Source: Gallionellales bacterium GWA2_60_18
Lineage (GTDB): Bacteria > Pseudomonadota > Gammaproteobacteria > Burkholderiales > Gallionellaceae
Reading direction: 5' to 3'
Length of the DNA: 64,000 bases
Assembly (NCBI GenBank): GCA_001801105.1
Contig: MGWS01000026.1
Coordinates: forward strand, 100,323-164,322
Shown here: piece after piece, positions 33,515 to 43,199 of the stretch
Numbering within the stretch: the stretch's first letter is position 1
Layout of the letters: every line of letters starts with the position of its first letter
Program-made: the position numbers and the translations under genes
Notes under the pieces: generated by a model
What the model was told of the DNA's origin: nothing
The model's database searches: none
Seen by the model: only the letters and a program-made list of their open reading frames with translations

Positions 33515-34977
33515 AAGACGCCATGCAGAAACACGCTCCGCTCGACACGCTGTTCGCTACCGCGCAACACTCGCTGCTCACGCCCTATGCCATAGGGGCT
33601 CGCCAGATCGAACAGGTGTTCGCCGGCATGATGGCGCACCGCCTCGACTATGCCGACTTGTATTTCCAGTACAGCCGTGCCGAGAGCTGGTCGCTGGAGG
33701 AAGGCATCGTCAAGTCCGGCAGCTTCAGCATCGACCAGGGCGTCGGCGTGCGCGCGGTGAGCGGCGACAAGACCGCGTTCGCCTATTCCGACGACATCAG
33801 CATGAACGCGCTGGAACGCGCGGCGCAGACTACGCGCGCCATCGCGCGGCAGGGCGGCACGCAATCGGTTCCGGCCATACATCACGGTATGCGGCGCGAT
33901 ATCTACCTGCCGCACGATCCCATCGCCAGTCTGAAGGATGCCGACAAGGTCGCGCTGCTGGAGCGCATCGAACGCTATGCGCGCTCCCTCGACCCGCGCG
34001 TCACGCAGGTGATGGCCGGTCTGGCGGGCGAATACGAAGTGGTGCTGGTGGCGCGCAGCGACGGCCTGATGAACGCCGACATCCGCCCGCTGGTGCGGCT
34101 CTCGCTGACGGTTATCGTCGAGAGCGATGGACGACGCGAACAAGGCTCGGCGGGCGGCGGCGGGCGCTTCGACTATTGCTATTTCGACGACGCGATGTTG
34201 CGCCAGTATGCCGCACAGGCGGTGCATCAGGCGGTGATCAACCTGGATGCCGCGCCCGCCCCGGCGGGCAATATGACCGTGGTGCTGGGCAGCGGTTGGC
34301 CCGGCATCCTGTTGCACGAAGCCATCGGTCACGGGCTGGAAGGCGACTTCAACCGCAAGGGCAGCTCGGCGTTCTCCGGGCGCGTCGGCGAGCGCGTCGC
34401 GGCCAAGGGCGTCACCGTAGTGGACGACGGCACCATCGCGGCGCGGCGCGGCTCGCTACAGATGGACGACGAAGGCAATGCCACCCAATGCACCACGCTG
34501 ATCGAGAACGGCATCCTGCGCGGCTACCTGCAGGACACCATGAACGCGCGCCTGATGGGCGTGCCGGTCACCGGCAACGCGCGGCGCGAATCCTATGCCC
34601 ACCTGCCGATCCCGCGCATGACCAACACCATGATGCTGGCGGGCGACAAGACCCGCGAAGAGATCATCGCCTCGGTCAAACACGGCCTGTATGCGGCCAA
34701 CTTCGGCGGCGGCCAGGTGGACATCACCAGCGGCAAGTTCGTGTTCTCCACCACCGAAGCCTACCTGATCGAAGACGGCAAGATCACCCACCCGGTCAAG
34801 GGCGCGACCCTGATCGGCAACGGCCCCGACGTGCTAACGCGCATCTCGATGATCGGCAACGACATGGCGCTCGATTCCGGCGTCGGCACCTGCGGCAAAG
34901 AAGGCCAGAGCGTCCCGGTCGGCGTGGGTCAGCCGACGCTGCGCATAGACGGGCTGACGGTGGGCGGGACGGGCTGA
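33511..34977 (+). CDS. tldD: metalloprotease TldD
   Basis: A 488-residue subunit of the TldD/TldE (PmbA) zinc protease, which trims unfolded peptides and matures some modified peptides in other species. The zinc motif [11 protein letters not shown] is at about residue 270 with the later Cys in [20 protein letters not shown]. Family stretches include [24 protein letters not shown] and [19 protein letters not shown] 33511 overlaps the upstream stop by 4 bases. The partner gene pmbA is not in this window. The stop abuts that of the convergent hemerythrin gene. Confidence 0.96.
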   Translation: MKDAMQKHAPLDTLFATAQHSLLTPYAIGARQIEQVFAGMMAHRLDYADLYFQYSRAESWSLEEGIVKSGSFSIDQGVGVRAVSGDKTAFAYSDDISMNALERAAQTTRAIARQGGTQSVPAIHHGMRRDIYLPHDPIASLKDADKVALLERIERYARSLDPRVTQVMAGLAGEYEVVLVARSDGLMNADIRPLVRLSLTVIVESDGRREQGSAGGGGRFDYCYFDDAMLRQYAAQAVHQAVINLDAAPAPAGNMTVVLGSGWPGILLHEAIGHGLEGDFNRKGSSAFSGRVGERVAAKGVTVVDDGTIAARRGSLQMDDEGNATQCTTLIENGILRGYLQDTMNARLMGVPVTGNARRESYAHLPIPRMTNTMMLAGDKTREEIIASVKHGLYAANFGGGQVDITSGKFVFSTTEAYLIEDGKITHPVKGATLIGNGPDVLTRISMIGNDMALDSGVGTCGKEGQSVPVGVGQPTLRIDGLTVGGTG

Positions 34978-35403
34978 TCAGCCGCAGCCCGGGCAGTCCG
35001 GTGAGATCCCGGAGTATCCCTCGCGTGCGCCGCCCAGAAACCGCGCGGTGATGTAATCCCTGGTGTTGACGTGTTTGACGAACCAGTCGGCGAGCGGGGC
35101 TTCGATGTAGTCCAGCATGGGTTCCCGGTCGCGCCCTGCATGCCATTGCGCGATGCGTTGCTCGAATCTCGCCAGTGCGTTGTCGTGGTCTTTCTTGTGC
35201 GCGGCGCGGGGCGGGAACTGCGCGGCTTCCATCGCGCGCTCTTCCGCGGCGAACTGTTGTTGCATGTGTCGCAGCAACTCATCCAGCTGTGCGTCAATTT
35301 CGGCGTCGGCGGCCTGATTGTCGAAGCGCTCGAACAGGGCTTCGCGCAGCGTGACGAAGCGGGTGTGGTCGAACAGGGTGGCGGTGTCTGGCAGATTTTT
35401 CAT
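34978..35403 (-). CDS. hemerythrin-like di-iron protein
   Basis: A 141-residue four-helix protein. Candidate iron ligands follow the hemerythrin spacing: His in LFDHTRFV, HMQQQFAAEE, HKKDHDNAL (HxxxH) and HVNTRD (HxxxxD). The start chosen is ATG 35403, with AAGGAA upstream; a longer in-frame version adds 12 residues without support. Bacterial hemerythrins bind O2 and have been linked to oxygen sensing or delivery, which would fit a microaerobic lifestyle, but that is inference. The C-terminal SPDCPGCG tail with two cysteines is an unusual addition. It ends directly against tldD. Confidence 0.85.
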   Translation of the reverse strand: MKNLPDTATLFDHTRFVTLREALFERFDNQAADAEIDAQLDELLRHMQQQFAAEERAMEAAQFPPRAAHKKDHDNALARFEQRIAQWHAGRDREPMLDYIEAPLADWFVKHVNTRDYITARFLGGAREGYSGISPDCPGCG

Positions 35404-35441
35404 GAGCTTGTTCCTTCGGTGTCCATGGGGCGGTCTCACGG

Positions 35442-35447
35442 TATAAT
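35442..35447 (+). promoter_or_regulatory. -10 element of ribF, suggesting a very short or absent 5' leader
   Basis: A perfect TATAAT ends 9 bases before the ribF ATG at 35457. Transcription would be expected to begin about 7 bases after the -10, at roughly 35454, leaving almost no leader. There is no Shine-Dalgarno before the ATG. The -35 region is weak. Confidence 0.45.
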
Positions 35448-35456
35448 CCGCGCCCT

Positions 35457-36383
35457 ATGCAGATTCTACGCGGACTTTATTCTCCGGACACGCAGCCCGT
35501 TGCGCTCACCATCGGCAATTTCGACGGGGTGCATCTGGGCCATCAGGCGTTGCTGAGCGAGCTGCGCGCGGCGGCTAGCCAGCGCGGGCTGCTCACGGCG
35601 GTGGTGATTTTCGAGCCGCATCCGCGCGAGTTCTTCGCGCCGCAGCAGGCGCCGGCACGGCTCACCAACCTGCGCGAGAAGCTGGAGCTGTTCCGCGCGC
35701 TGGGCATCGACCGCGTGCATGTGTGTCGTTTCAACGCGCGTTTTGCGCAGATGGCGGCGGCGGATTTCATCCAGGCCCTGCACGAGAAGCTGCATGCGAA
35801 GTTCGTGCTGATCGGCGACGATTTCCGTTTTGGCAGCGGTCGCGCGGGCGATTTCGCGCTGATGGAGAAGATCGGCGACCGATGCGGTTTCGCGGTGCAG
35901 GCGGAGCGTAGCGTGCTGCACAACGGCGTGCGTATCTCCAGCACGGCGGTGCGCGCGGCGCTGGCGGCGGGGCAGTTGCGCGAGGCATTCGGTTTCCTGG
36001 GGCGGCATTACAGCATCAGCGGGCGCGTGGTGCATGGCGACGGGCTGGGGCAGAAACTGGGTTTCCCCACCGCGAACGTCCAGCTCAAGCACAACCGTCC
36101 TCCGTTATCCGGCATCTTCGTGGTGCAGGTGCACGCTGAGGGTATGGGCGTGCTGCAGGGCGCGGCCAGCCTGGGTATCCGTCCGACGGTGAAGCGGGAT
36201 GGCAGGCCGGTGCTGGAGGTGCATCTGTTCGAGTTCGCGCAGCAGATCTACGGCAGGCATCTGCGCGTGGAGTTTTTGCAGAAACTGCGCGAGGAGGAAA
36301 AATATCCCGATGCGACTGCGCTGGTGCGGCAGATCGCGTTGGATGTGGAAAACGCAAAGAGATGGTTTATCGAACATGAGTGA
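35457..36383 (+). CDS. ribF: bifunctional riboflavin kinase/FAD synthetase (RibF)
   Basis: A 308-residue enzyme converting riboflavin to FMN and FAD. The adenylyltransferase N-domain shows [31 protein letters not shown] and [18 protein letters not shown]. The kinase C-domain has [25 protein letters not shown] and [11 protein letters not shown]. The start is the ATG at 35457. ileS overlaps its last 8 bases and lspA, ispH follow; ribF-ileS-lspA-ispH is a widely conserved cluster. No FMN riboswitch is seen upstream. Confidence 0.97.
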   Translation: MQILRGLYSPDTQPVALTIGNFDGVHLGHQALLSELRAAASQRGLLTAVVIFEPHPREFFAPQQAPARLTNLREKLELFRALGIDRVHVCRFNARFAQMAAADFIQALHEKLHAKFVLIGDDFRFGSGRAGDFALMEKIGDRCGFAVQAERSVLHNGVRISSTAVRAALAAGQLREAFGFLGRHYSISGRVVHGDGLGQKLGFPTANVQLKHNRPPLSGIFVVQVHAEGMGVLQGAASLGIRPTVKRDGRPVLEVHLFEFAQQIYGRHLRVEFLQKLREEEKYPDATALVRQIALDVENAKRWFIEHE

Positions 36384-39276
36384 AGACAAGAAAAAATATC
36401 CGCTGAACCTCCCCGACACGACTTTTCCGATGCGCGGCGACCTCGCCAAGCGCGAGCCGCAGATGGTGGCGCGCTGGCAGGCGCAACAGCGCTACCAGAA
36501 GATCCGCGCGGCGCGGCAGGGCAAGCCGAAGTTTATCCTGCACGACGGCCCGCCGTATGCGAACGGCGACATTCACATCGGCCATGCGGTGAACAAGATA
36601 CTCAAGGACATCATCATCAAGTCGAAGACGCTGTCCGGCTTCGATGCGCCCTATGTGCCGGGCTGGGATTGCCACGGCCTGCCGATCGAGTTGCAGGTGG
36701 AAAAGAAACACGGCAAGGCCATCCCGCCCGCGCAGTTCCGCGAGCTGTGCCGCGAATATGCGAAGGAGCAGGTCGAGCGCCAGAAGAAGGATTTCATCCG
36801 CCTCGGTGTGCTGGGCGACTGGGACCATCCCTATCTGACCATGGACTACCGGACCGAGGCCGACATCATGCGTGCGCTCGGGCACATCTTCGAACGCGGC
36901 TATCTGTATCAGGGTTTCAAGCCGGTGAACTGGTGTCTGGATTGCGGCTCGGCGCTGGCCGAAGCGGAAGTGGAATACGAGGACAAGGTCTCGCCCGCGA
37001 TCGACGTGGGCTTCGAGGTCAAGGACAAGTCCGCGCTGGAAGCGGCGTTCGGCGTGGCGTTGCCGGGCGATGCGAAAGTCTATGCGGTGATCTGGACCAC
37101 CACGCCGTGGACGCTGCCCGCCAATCAGGCGGTGAGCGTGCATCCGCAACATGAATACGACCTGGTGAAGACGGACAAGGGTTATCTGTTGCTGGTTTCC
37201 GAACTGAAGGACGCCTGCCTGCAGCGCTATCAACTCGGCGGCGAGGTCGCGGGCAAGGCGCCGGGCAGGGCGCTGGAGAACCTGTCGTTACAGCACCCGT
37301 TCTACGACCGCATCGTGCCGATCATCTGCGGCGAGCATGTCACGCTGGAAGCCGGTACCGGGCTGGTGCACACCGCGCCGGCGCATGGCGTGGACGACTA
37401 TGTGGTGGGGCAGCGCTACAGCCTGCCCATCGACAATCCGGTGGGCGACGACGGCAAATTCATCTCGACCACGCCGCCGGTGGGCGACACGCCGCTGGCG
37501 GGCGTGTTCGTGTGGAAGGCCAACGACATCGTGCTGCACGCGCTGGAAGCGAGCGGCCATCTGCTGCATCAGGAAAAGATGAAGCACAGCTACCCGCATT
37601 GCTGGCGCCACAAGACGCCGATCATCTTCCGCGCCACGCCGCAGTGGTTCATCGGCATGGAACAGAAATCTCCCCCAACCCCTCTTTTGCAAAGAGGGGA
37701 GCAAAACCCGGAAGCGCTGATTGCCGAACATCGGCACACGACCGACTCCCCCCTTTATCAAAGGGGAGAGGGGGGGGATTTGAATCTGCGCGCCCTCGCC
37801 AACCGGGCGGTGGATGAGACGCAGTTCTTCCCGTCATGGGGACGCGCGCGCCTTGAGGCGATGATCAAGAACCGCCCGGACTGGTGCGTATCGCGCCAGC
37901 GCAACTGGGGCGTGCCGATGCCGTTCTTCGTGCATCACGAGACCGGCGAGCTGCATCCGCGCACGCCGGAGCTGCTGGAGCAGGTCGCGTTGCGCGTCGA
38001 GCGCGACGGTATCGAGGCATGGTTCGACCTGAACAGCGCCGACTTTCTGGGGAACGATGCGGCGCATTACCGCAAGCTCACCCATACGCTGGACGTGTGG
38101 TTCGATTCGGGTGTCACCCATGCGTCGGTGTTGCAGCGCCGCGCGGAGCTGCACTCTCCCGCCGACCTGTATCTGGAAGGCTCCGACCAGCATCGCGGCT
38201 GGTTTCAGTCGTCGCTGCTGACCGGCTGCGCCATCAACGGCCATGCGCCTTTCAGGGCATTGCTGACGCACGGTTTCGTAGTGGACGGCAGCGGCCACAA
38301 GATGAGCAAGTCCAAGGGCAACGTGATCGCGCCGCAAAAGGTGTTCGACACCATGGGCGCAGACATCCTGCGCCTGTGGGCGGCCTCGACCGACTACTCC
38401 GGCGAGCTGACCATCTCCGACGAGATACTCAAGCGCGTGGTCGAAAGTTATCGCCGCATCCGCAACACGCTGCGCTTCCTGCTGGCCAACATTTCCGATT
38501 TCGACCCGCAGCGGCATGCGCTGCCGGTGAGCGACTGGCTGGAGCTCGACCGTTATGCGCTGGCGCTGACGCAAAGGTTGCAGGATGGCATCGTCGCCGA
38601 CTACGGGCGCTATGAGTTCCATCTTGTCGCGCAGAAGTTGCAGAACTTCTGCTCGGAGGAACTGGGCGGTTTCTATCTCGACATCCTGAAAGACCGGCTT
38701 TACACCGCAGGCGAGGACTCAAAGGCGCGCCGTTCCGCGCAGAACACGCTGTATCACCTCGCGCATGCACTGGTGCGGCTGATGGCGCCGGTATTGAGCT
38801 TCACCGCCGAAGAGGCGTGGGTGACGCTGTGCGGCAGGGAGGATGACAGTGTGTTCCTGGGAGAGTGGCATGCCCTGCCGGAGCACGGCATGGACGGCGA
38901 TGCCTTTGCCGACTGGCTGAAGATCGAATCCTGGCGCGCTCTGGTCAACAAGCAACTGGAAGAGGCGCGCGTCGCCGGACTGATCGGCTCCGCGCTGGCC
39001 GCCGAGGTAGACGTGCATGCGGCGGGCAAGGACTACGACGTGCTGGCGCGTCTGGGCGACGACCTGCGCTTCATCTTCATCACCTCGCGCGCCACAGCGC
39101 ACCGCGTTGCCACGGAAGCGGAGCAGGGCATCGATGTCTCGGCCAGCCTGCACGACAAATGCGATCGCTGCTGGCATTACCGCGAGGATGTCGGCAGCGA
39201 TGCGCAACATCCGACACTGTGCGGGCGTTGCGTGAGCAACCTGTTCGGCGGCGGCGAGGCGCGCAAGTATGCTTAG
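36376..39276 (+). CDS. ileS: isoleucyl-tRNA synthetase (IleS) with an in-frame repeat insertion
   Basis: A 966-residue class I synthetase. HIGH is at about residues 66-69 ([11 protein letters not shown]), the KMSKS loop at 642-646, the editing domain lies between, and a C-terminal zinc site is seen as CDRCWHY and LCGRCVSN. Residues 432-470 are extra: the conserved [12 protein letters not shown] is followed by a Pro/Gly-rich stretch ([12 protein letters not shown]..., [11 protein letters not shown]) before the normal [19 protein letters not shown] resumes. That stretch is coded by a palindromic repeat. No stop or frameshift occurs, so the enzyme is probably functional. It overlaps ribF and lspA by 8 bases each. 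Confidence 0.97.
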   Translation: MSEDKKKYPLNLPDTTFPMRGDLAKREPQMVARWQAQQRYQKIRAARQGKPKFILHDGPPYANGDIHIGHAVNKILKDIIIKSKTLSGFDAPYVPGWDCHGLPIELQVEKKHGKAIPPAQFRELCREYAKEQVERQKKDFIRLGVLGDWDHPYLTMDYRTEADIMRALGHIFERGYLYQGFKPVNWCLDCGSALAEAEVEYEDKVSPAIDVGFEVKDKSALEAAFGVALPGDAKVYAVIWTTTPWTLPANQAVSVHPQHEYDLVKTDKGYLLLVSELKDACLQRYQLGGEVAGKAPGRALENLSLQHPFYDRIVPIICGEHVTLEAGTGLVHTAPAHGVDDYVVGQRYSLPIDNPVGDDGKFISTTPPVGDTPLAGVFVWKANDIVLHALEASGHLLHQEKMKHSYPHCWRHKTPIIFRATPQWFIGMEQKSPPTPLLQRGEQNPEALIAEHRHTTDSPLYQRGEGGDLNLRALANRAVDETQFFPSWGRARLEAMIKNRPDWCVSRQRNWGVPMPFFVHHETGELHPRTPELLEQVALRVERDGIEAWFDLNSADFLGNDAAHYRKLTHTLDVWFDSGVTHASVLQRRAELHSPADLYLEGSDQHRGWFQSSLLTGCAINGHAPFRALLTHGFVVDGSGHKMSKSKGNVIAPQKVFDTMGADILRLWAASTDYSGELTISDEILKRVVESYRRIRNTLRFLLANISDFDPQRHALPVSDWLELDRYALALTQRLQDGIVADYGRYEFHLVAQKLQNFCSEELGGFYLDILKDRLYTAGEDSKARRSAQNTLYHLAHALVRLMAPVLSFTAEEAWVTLCGREDDSVFLGEWHALPEHGMDGDAFADWLKIESWRALVNKQLEEARVAGLIGSALAAEVDVHAAGKDYDVLARLGDDLRFIFITSRATAHRVATEAEQGIDVSASLHDKCDRCWHYREDVGSDAQHPTLCGRCVSNLFGGGEARKYA
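37666..37781. repeat. AAATC-C-run palindromic repeat inside ileS, translated in frame
   Basis: A 116-base element beginning AAATCTCCCCC and ending GGGGGGGATTT. It contains two inner hairpins, CCCCTCTTTTGCAAAGAGGGG-like and CCCCCTTTATCAAAGGGG-like. It has the same ends and the same two-hairpin plan as the intergenic element at 43897-43987. Within ileS it adds about 39 codons without disturbing the frame. Confidence 0.85.
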
Positions 39277-39739
39277 TCGCTGGCTGGGGCTGGCGGCGCT
39301 GGTTATCCTGCTCGACCAGTTGAGCAAGGCGGCGATCACCAGCCGCTTCGTCTATGGCGAAAGGCGGGTGGTGCTGGACGTGTTCGACCTGATACTGACC
39401 TACAACACCGGCGCTGCATTCAGCTTTTTGCACGATGCGGGAGGCGTACAGCGCTGGCTGTTTTCCGGTATCGCCATCGGCGTGTCGCTGTGGCTCATCG
39501 TGCTGTTGCGCAAACATGCGCAGGAGACGCTGTTTGCGCTGGCGTTGAGCCTGATCCTTGGTGGCGCGCTGGGTAACCTGATCGACCGTATCGCTTACGG
39601 TCATGTGGTGGATTTTCTGGCGTTCCACTGGGACGGACATTATTTTCCCGCTTTCAATATTGCGGACTCGGCGATCACCTGCGGCGCGATCCTGCTGATC
39701 TTGGACGGTTTGCGCGGAAAGCGACAAGAGGGGGGATAA
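39269..39739 (+). CDS. lspA: lipoprotein signal peptidase (LspA)
   Basis: A 156-residue membrane aspartyl protease that removes signal peptides from prolipoproteins. It has four hydrophobic segments, starting [22 protein letters not shown]. The catalytic aspartates are in [16 protein letters not shown] and [12 protein letters not shown]. The ATG overlaps the end of ileS. ispH starts 4 bases after its stop. Confidence 0.97.
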   Translation: MLSRWLGLAALVILLDQLSKAAITSRFVYGERRVVLDVFDLILTYNTGAAFSFLHDAGGVQRWLFSGIAIGVSLWLIVLLRKHAQETLFALALSLILGGALGNLIDRIAYGHVVDFLAFHWDGHYFPAFNIADSAITCGAILLILDGLRGKRQEGG

Positions 39740-39743
39740 CTTC

Positions 39744-40667
39744 ATGCAAGTCCTGCTTGCCAACCCGCGCGGTTTCTGCGCCGGCGTGGATCGCGCCATC
39801 ACCATCGTCGAGCGCGCGCTGGCCTTGCACGGCGCGCCGGTCTACGTGCGCCACGAGGTGGTGCACAACCGCTTCGTGGTGGAAGAGCTGCGCCGCAAAG
39901 GCGCGGTGTTCATCGAGCGGTTGGACGAAGTTCCGGACGGCAGCATCCTGATCTTCAGCGCGCACGGCGTGCCGCTGGCGGTGCGCCGCGCGGCCGAGGC
40001 GCGCGGCCTGACGGTGTTCGACGCGACCTGCCCGCTGGTCACCAAGGTGCATCTCGAAGTGTCGCGGCTGCGTGCGCAGGGCAAGGAGATCATTATGATC
40101 GGCCACGCCGGACACCCCGAAGTGGAGGGCACGATGGGGCAGTCCGAAGGCGGCATGTATCTGGTGGAATCGCCAGAACAGGTCGCACGGATCAAGGTGA
40201 ACGATGAGCAGAACCTCGCTTACGTCACCCAGACCACGCTGTCGATGGATGACGCGGCCGCTATCGTTGCCGCGCTCAGGGCGCGCTTCCCGTCCATCAG
40301 CGGGCCGAAGAAGGATGACATCTGCTACGCCACGCAGAACCGTCAGGATGCGGTCAAGCTGCTGACCGGGCAATGCGACGTGGTGATTGTGGTCGGTTCG
40401 CCCAACAGCTCGAATTCCAACCGCCTGCGCGAAGTCGCCGCGAACGCGGGCCTTCCGGCCTATCTGGTGGACGATGCCAGCGGCCTGCGGACGGAGTGGT
40501 TCACCGGTAAACCGCGCGTCGGCATCAGCGCGGGTGCTTCGGCACCGGAGGAGCTGGTGCAGGGCGTGGTGGCAAGGTTGCGGGAACTGGACGCGACCGA
40601 GATCACCGAGTTGCAGGGCATTCCGGAGAACGTCGTATTCCCGCTACCCAAGTCACTGCAGGAATAG
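39744..40667 (+). CDS. ispH: 4-hydroxy-3-methylbut-2-enyl diphosphate reductase (IspH/LytB)
   Basis: A 307-residue iron-sulfur enzyme, the last step of the MEP isoprenoid pathway. Cluster cysteines are in [25 protein letters not shown] and the later Cys of [12 protein letters not shown]. Substrate motifs are [22 protein letters not shown] and the SNSNRL loop. The length is normal. It follows lspA closely, and thiO begins at the next base after its stop. Confidence 0.97.
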   Translation: MQVLLANPRGFCAGVDRAITIVERALALHGAPVYVRHEVVHNRFVVEELRRKGAVFIERLDEVPDGSILIFSAHGVPLAVRRAAEARGLTVFDATCPLVTKVHLEVSRLRAQGKEIIMIGHAGHPEVEGTMGQSEGGMYLVESPEQVARIKVNDEQNLAYVTQTTLSMDDAAAIVAALRARFPSISGPKKDDICYATQNRQDAVKLLTGQCDVVIVVGSPNSSNSNRLREVAANAGLPAYLVDDASGLRTEWFTGKPRVGISAGASAPEELVQGVVARLRELDATEITELQGIPENVVFPLPKSLQE

Positions 40668-41732
40668 ATGCCGGGCGATTTCCTGATCGTCGGCAGCGGC
40701 GCGGTCGGCCTGACCAGCGCGCTGGTGCTGTTGCAGTCGGGCCATCGCGTCACGCTGCTCGATCGCGGCGGAGCGGGTCAGGAGGCATCCTGGGCCGGCG
40801 GCGGCATCCTCTCGCCGCTGTGTCCGTGGGATTATCCGGAACCGGTCACGCGCCTCGCGTTGCGCGGCATGGCGCTATTCGGCGAGGCGGCTGCGGCTTT
40901 GCACGACGCGACCGGCATCGACCCGGAATACCGCAAGAGCGGCATGCTGCTGTTGCCGCCGTACCGGGAAGAGATCGCCGCATCCTGGTGCGCGCAACAC
41001 GAGTTTGCCTTGCGGCGGGTCGAGCTTGACGGCTATCTGCCCGGCCAGCGCGGCGCAGGACTGCTGCTGCCCGAGGTCGCGCAGGTGCGCAACCCGCGCC
41101 TGCTGCTCGCGCTGCGGCGGCGCGTGGAGATGCTCGGCGGAACGATCATCGAACAGTGCGAAGTGCAGCGCTTCGAACTGGCCGGCGACCGCGTCGGCGC
41201 GCTGCAAACGTCGCAGGGCAGGTTCGCGGCGGACGCCTATGTGCTCGCCGCGGGCGCATGGAGCAAGACGTTGCTGGGCGAACATGCGCTCGCCCTGGAT
41301 ATCCGCCCGATACGCGGGCAGATGCTGCTGTTCCGCTTCGATGCGCCGCCGTTCGAGCCGGTGCTGCTCAGGGAAAGCCTGTACCTCATCCCGCGCCGCG
41401 ACGGCCATGTGCTGGCCGGCAGCACGCTGGAAGATGTCGGTTTCGACAAATCCACCACGGGCGAGGCGCGCGACGAACTCATGCGGCAGGTACTGGCGAT
41501 TTTCCCGGAGTGGCGCGGGCTGGAACCGGTGCAGCAATGGTCCGGCCTGCGTCCCGCCTCGCCGGACAACATTCCTACCATCGGGCGCCATCCGCATCTC
41601 GCCAACCTGTATGCCAACTGCGGGCATTTCCGCTACGGCGTGACCATGTCGTTCGCCAGCGCGGAACTGCTGCTCAACGGGATCGAAGGCGGGGCGCAGG
41701 CGATTTCGCCGGGCGCATACCGCTGGCAATAA
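40668..41732 (+). CDS. thiO: FAD-dependent glycine oxidase-like enzyme (ThiO)
   Basis: A 354-residue DAO-family flavoprotein. The FAD-binding start is DFLIVGSGAVGLTSALVLLQSG, followed by EASWAGGGILSPLCPWDYPEPV. The C-terminal part has SGLRPASPDNIPTIGRHPHLANLYANCGHFRYGVTMS. These features match ThiO, which oxidises glycine to the imine used for the thiazole of thiamin. Other thi genes are not in the window, so a different D-amino-acid or sarcosine oxidase role is possible. It begins immediately after ispH. Confidence 0.87.
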   Translation: MPGDFLIVGSGAVGLTSALVLLQSGHRVTLLDRGGAGQEASWAGGGILSPLCPWDYPEPVTRLALRGMALFGEAAAALHDATGIDPEYRKSGMLLLPPYREEIAASWCAQHEFALRRVELDGYLPGQRGAGLLLPEVAQVRNPRLLLALRRRVEMLGGTIIEQCEVQRFELAGDRVGALQTSQGRFAADAYVLAAGAWSKTLLGEHALALDIRPIRGQMLLFRFDAPPFEPVLLRESLYLIPRRDGHVLAGSTLEDVGFDKSTTGEARDELMRQVLAIFPEWRGLEPVQQWSGLRPASPDNIPTIGRHPHLANLYANCGHFRYGVTMSFASAELLLNGIEGGAQAISPGAYRWQ

Positions 41733-41786
41733 GGGGCGCGCGTCCACTATAATCGCCCCCGTCTAACGTGAAACTCGCGTAGCGAT

Positions 41787-41831
41787 TCGTTCGCCTTCTC
41801 TCACGCTTGCGGGAGAGGATTGAGGAGAGGG
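41787..41831. repeat. half palindromic element upstream of tRNA-Thr
   Basis: A 45-base stretch starting TCGTTCGCCTTCTCTCACGC and ending TTGAGGAGAGGG. It matches about 40 of 45 bases of the left half of the element inside glnE (27861 onward). Only one hairpin unit is present. It lies 36 bases before the tRNA. A TATAAT at 41748-41753 lies further upstream and may be the tRNA promoter -10. Confidence 0.75.
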
Positions 41832-41866
41832 ATGCAGGCATGGCAATTTTCCATGCCAGTTTTAAT

Positions 41867-41942
41867 GCTGGAGTAGCTCAGTTGGTAGAGCAACGCACTC
41901 GTAACGCGTAGGTCGGAGGTTCGATTCCTCTCTCCAGCACCA
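41867..41942 (+). tRNA. tRNA-Thr (anticodon CGT)
   Basis: A 76-base tRNA with CCA encoded. The acceptor stem GCTGGAG pairs exactly with CTCCAGC, followed by A and CCA. The D arm is GCTC-AGTTGGTA-GAGC. The anticodon loop CTCGTAA gives CGT, reading ACG threonine codons. The T arm GGAGG-TTCGATT-CCTCT is normal apart from a G-T pair. The last pair of the anticodon stem (A against C, just outside the loop) is a mismatch, leaving four pairs. Confidence 0.95.
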
Positions 41943-41992
41943 TCCATCTCTTGGTTCGTCGAATGGCCGCCCTAGTGTTTTGAGGAACCCGC

Positions 41993-43165
41993 ATGACTCC
42001 CAGCAAGCATCGCGAACGAAGCACTTTCCTGAAATACCTTCCTTATTTTCTCATCTCACTGGCGTTGATCGCGGCTGCCTGGTACTTCACCCGTCCGGCG
42101 CCGCCGCGCGTGCCACTGGTCAAGGTCGAGCGCGGCATGGTGGAGGCGACGGTGAGCAACACCCGTGCCGGGACGGTCAAGGCATGTCGGCGCGCCAAGC
42201 TGGCGGCGCCGTCCGGCGGACAGATCGCGCAGATGCGGGTGAAGAAGGGCGAGCGGGTCAAGGCCGGTCAGGTGTTGCTGGAGTTGTGGAACGAGGACTT
42301 GCAGGCGCAGGAGCGGCTGGCGCAGAGCCAGCTTGACGCCTCGCAGCAACAATCCAAACAGGCCTGTGTCCAGGCCGATCTGGCAGAAAAAGAAGCCGAG
42401 CGCGCGCGCCAGCTCAAGGAACGCGGCTTCATCTCGTCCGAGGCGCTGGATCAAAAGAACTCGGCAGCCAAAGTATCCCGCGCCGGTTGCGATGCCGCGC
42501 GCAGCCAGATTGAGCAAAGCCGTTCGCGCATCGCGGCGGCTAGGGCCGGGCTGGATCGCATGGTGCTGCTTGCGCCGTTCGACGGCGTAGTGGCCGATAT
42601 CAGCGGCGAGCTGGGTGAATATGCCACGCCTTCGCCGCCCGGCATTCCCACTCCCCCTGCCATCGACCTGATCGACGATAGTTGCCTGTTCGTCAGCGCG
42701 CCGATCGACGAAGTGGACGCGTCATTCATCAAGACCGGCATGCCGACGCGCATCACGCTGGACGCGATCAGGGGCAAGTCGTTCGCGGGCAAGGTCAAGC
42801 GTGTCGCACCTTATGTGATCGAACTGGAAAAACAGGCGCGCACCGTCGAGGTCGAGGTTGATTTCGCCGAGCCGCCGCAGGCCGATGCATTGCTGGTCGG
42901 CTACAGCGCGGATGTCGAGATCGTCCACACCGTGCGCGACAAGGTGCTGCGCATCCCGACTCAGGCATTGCTGGAAGGCAAGCGCGTGCTGGTCTATCGC
43001 GTCAGCGACGGCGTGCTGGAAGAGCGCACGGTGAAGACCGGGCTGGCCAACTGGGAGAACACCGAGGTCACCGCCGGGCTTAACGAGGGCGACCGTGTCG
43101 TGACCACGCTGGATCAGGACGGCGTGAAGGCGGGCGCGCGGGTGCAACCGGTTGAGGGTAAGTAA
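41993..43165 (+). CDS. efflux periplasmic adaptor protein (MacA/HlyD-like)
   Basis: A 390-residue membrane-fusion protein. An N-terminal membrane anchor (FLKYLPYFLISLALIAAAWYF) is followed by a lipoyl-type half (GTVKACRRAKLAAPSGGQI), a long alpha-hairpin at about 100-190 (AQERLAQSQLDASQQQSKQA to QSRSRIAAARAGL), the second lipoyl half (MVLLAPFDGVVADISGELGE) and beta-barrel domains. With the ATPase and two MacB-type permeases that follow it should form a tripartite ABC exporter; the outer-membrane partner is not here. GAGGAA precedes the ATG. The substrate is unknown. Confidence 0.92.
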   Translation: MTPSKHRERSTFLKYLPYFLISLALIAAAWYFTRPAPPRVPLVKVERGMVEATVSNTRAGTVKACRRAKLAAPSGGQIAQMRVKKGERVKAGQVLLELWNEDLQAQERLAQSQLDASQQQSKQACVQADLAEKEAERARQLKERGFISSEALDQKNSAAKVSRAGCDAARSQIEQSRSRIAAARAGLDRMVLLAPFDGVVADISGELGEYATPSPPGIPTPPAIDLIDDSCLFVSAPIDEVDASFIKTGMPTRITLDAIRGKSFAGKVKRVAPYVIELEKQARTVEVEVDFAEPPQADALLVGYSADVEIVHTVRDKVLRIPTQALLEGKRVLVYRVSDGVLEERTVKTGLANWENTEVTAGLNEGDRVVTTLDQDGVKAGARVQPVEGK

Positions 43166-43187
43166 GGGCACGGCGCGCCGTGCCCTT
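43164..43187. repeat. perfect 24-bp palindrome between adaptor and ATPase genes
   Basis: AAGGGCACGGCG (43164-43175) is directly followed by its exact reverse complement CGCCGTGCCCTT (43176-43187). It begins within the stop codon of the adaptor gene and ends 12 bases before the ATPase start. There is no T-run after it, so it is more likely an mRNA stability or translation hairpin, or an operator-like site, than a terminator. Confidence 0.75.
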
Positions 43188-43199
43188 GCGATCAACAAA

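Noticed and set aside
35404..35456. FMN riboswitch before ribF
   Set aside because: The gap is only about 50 bases with none of the conserved RFN blocks.
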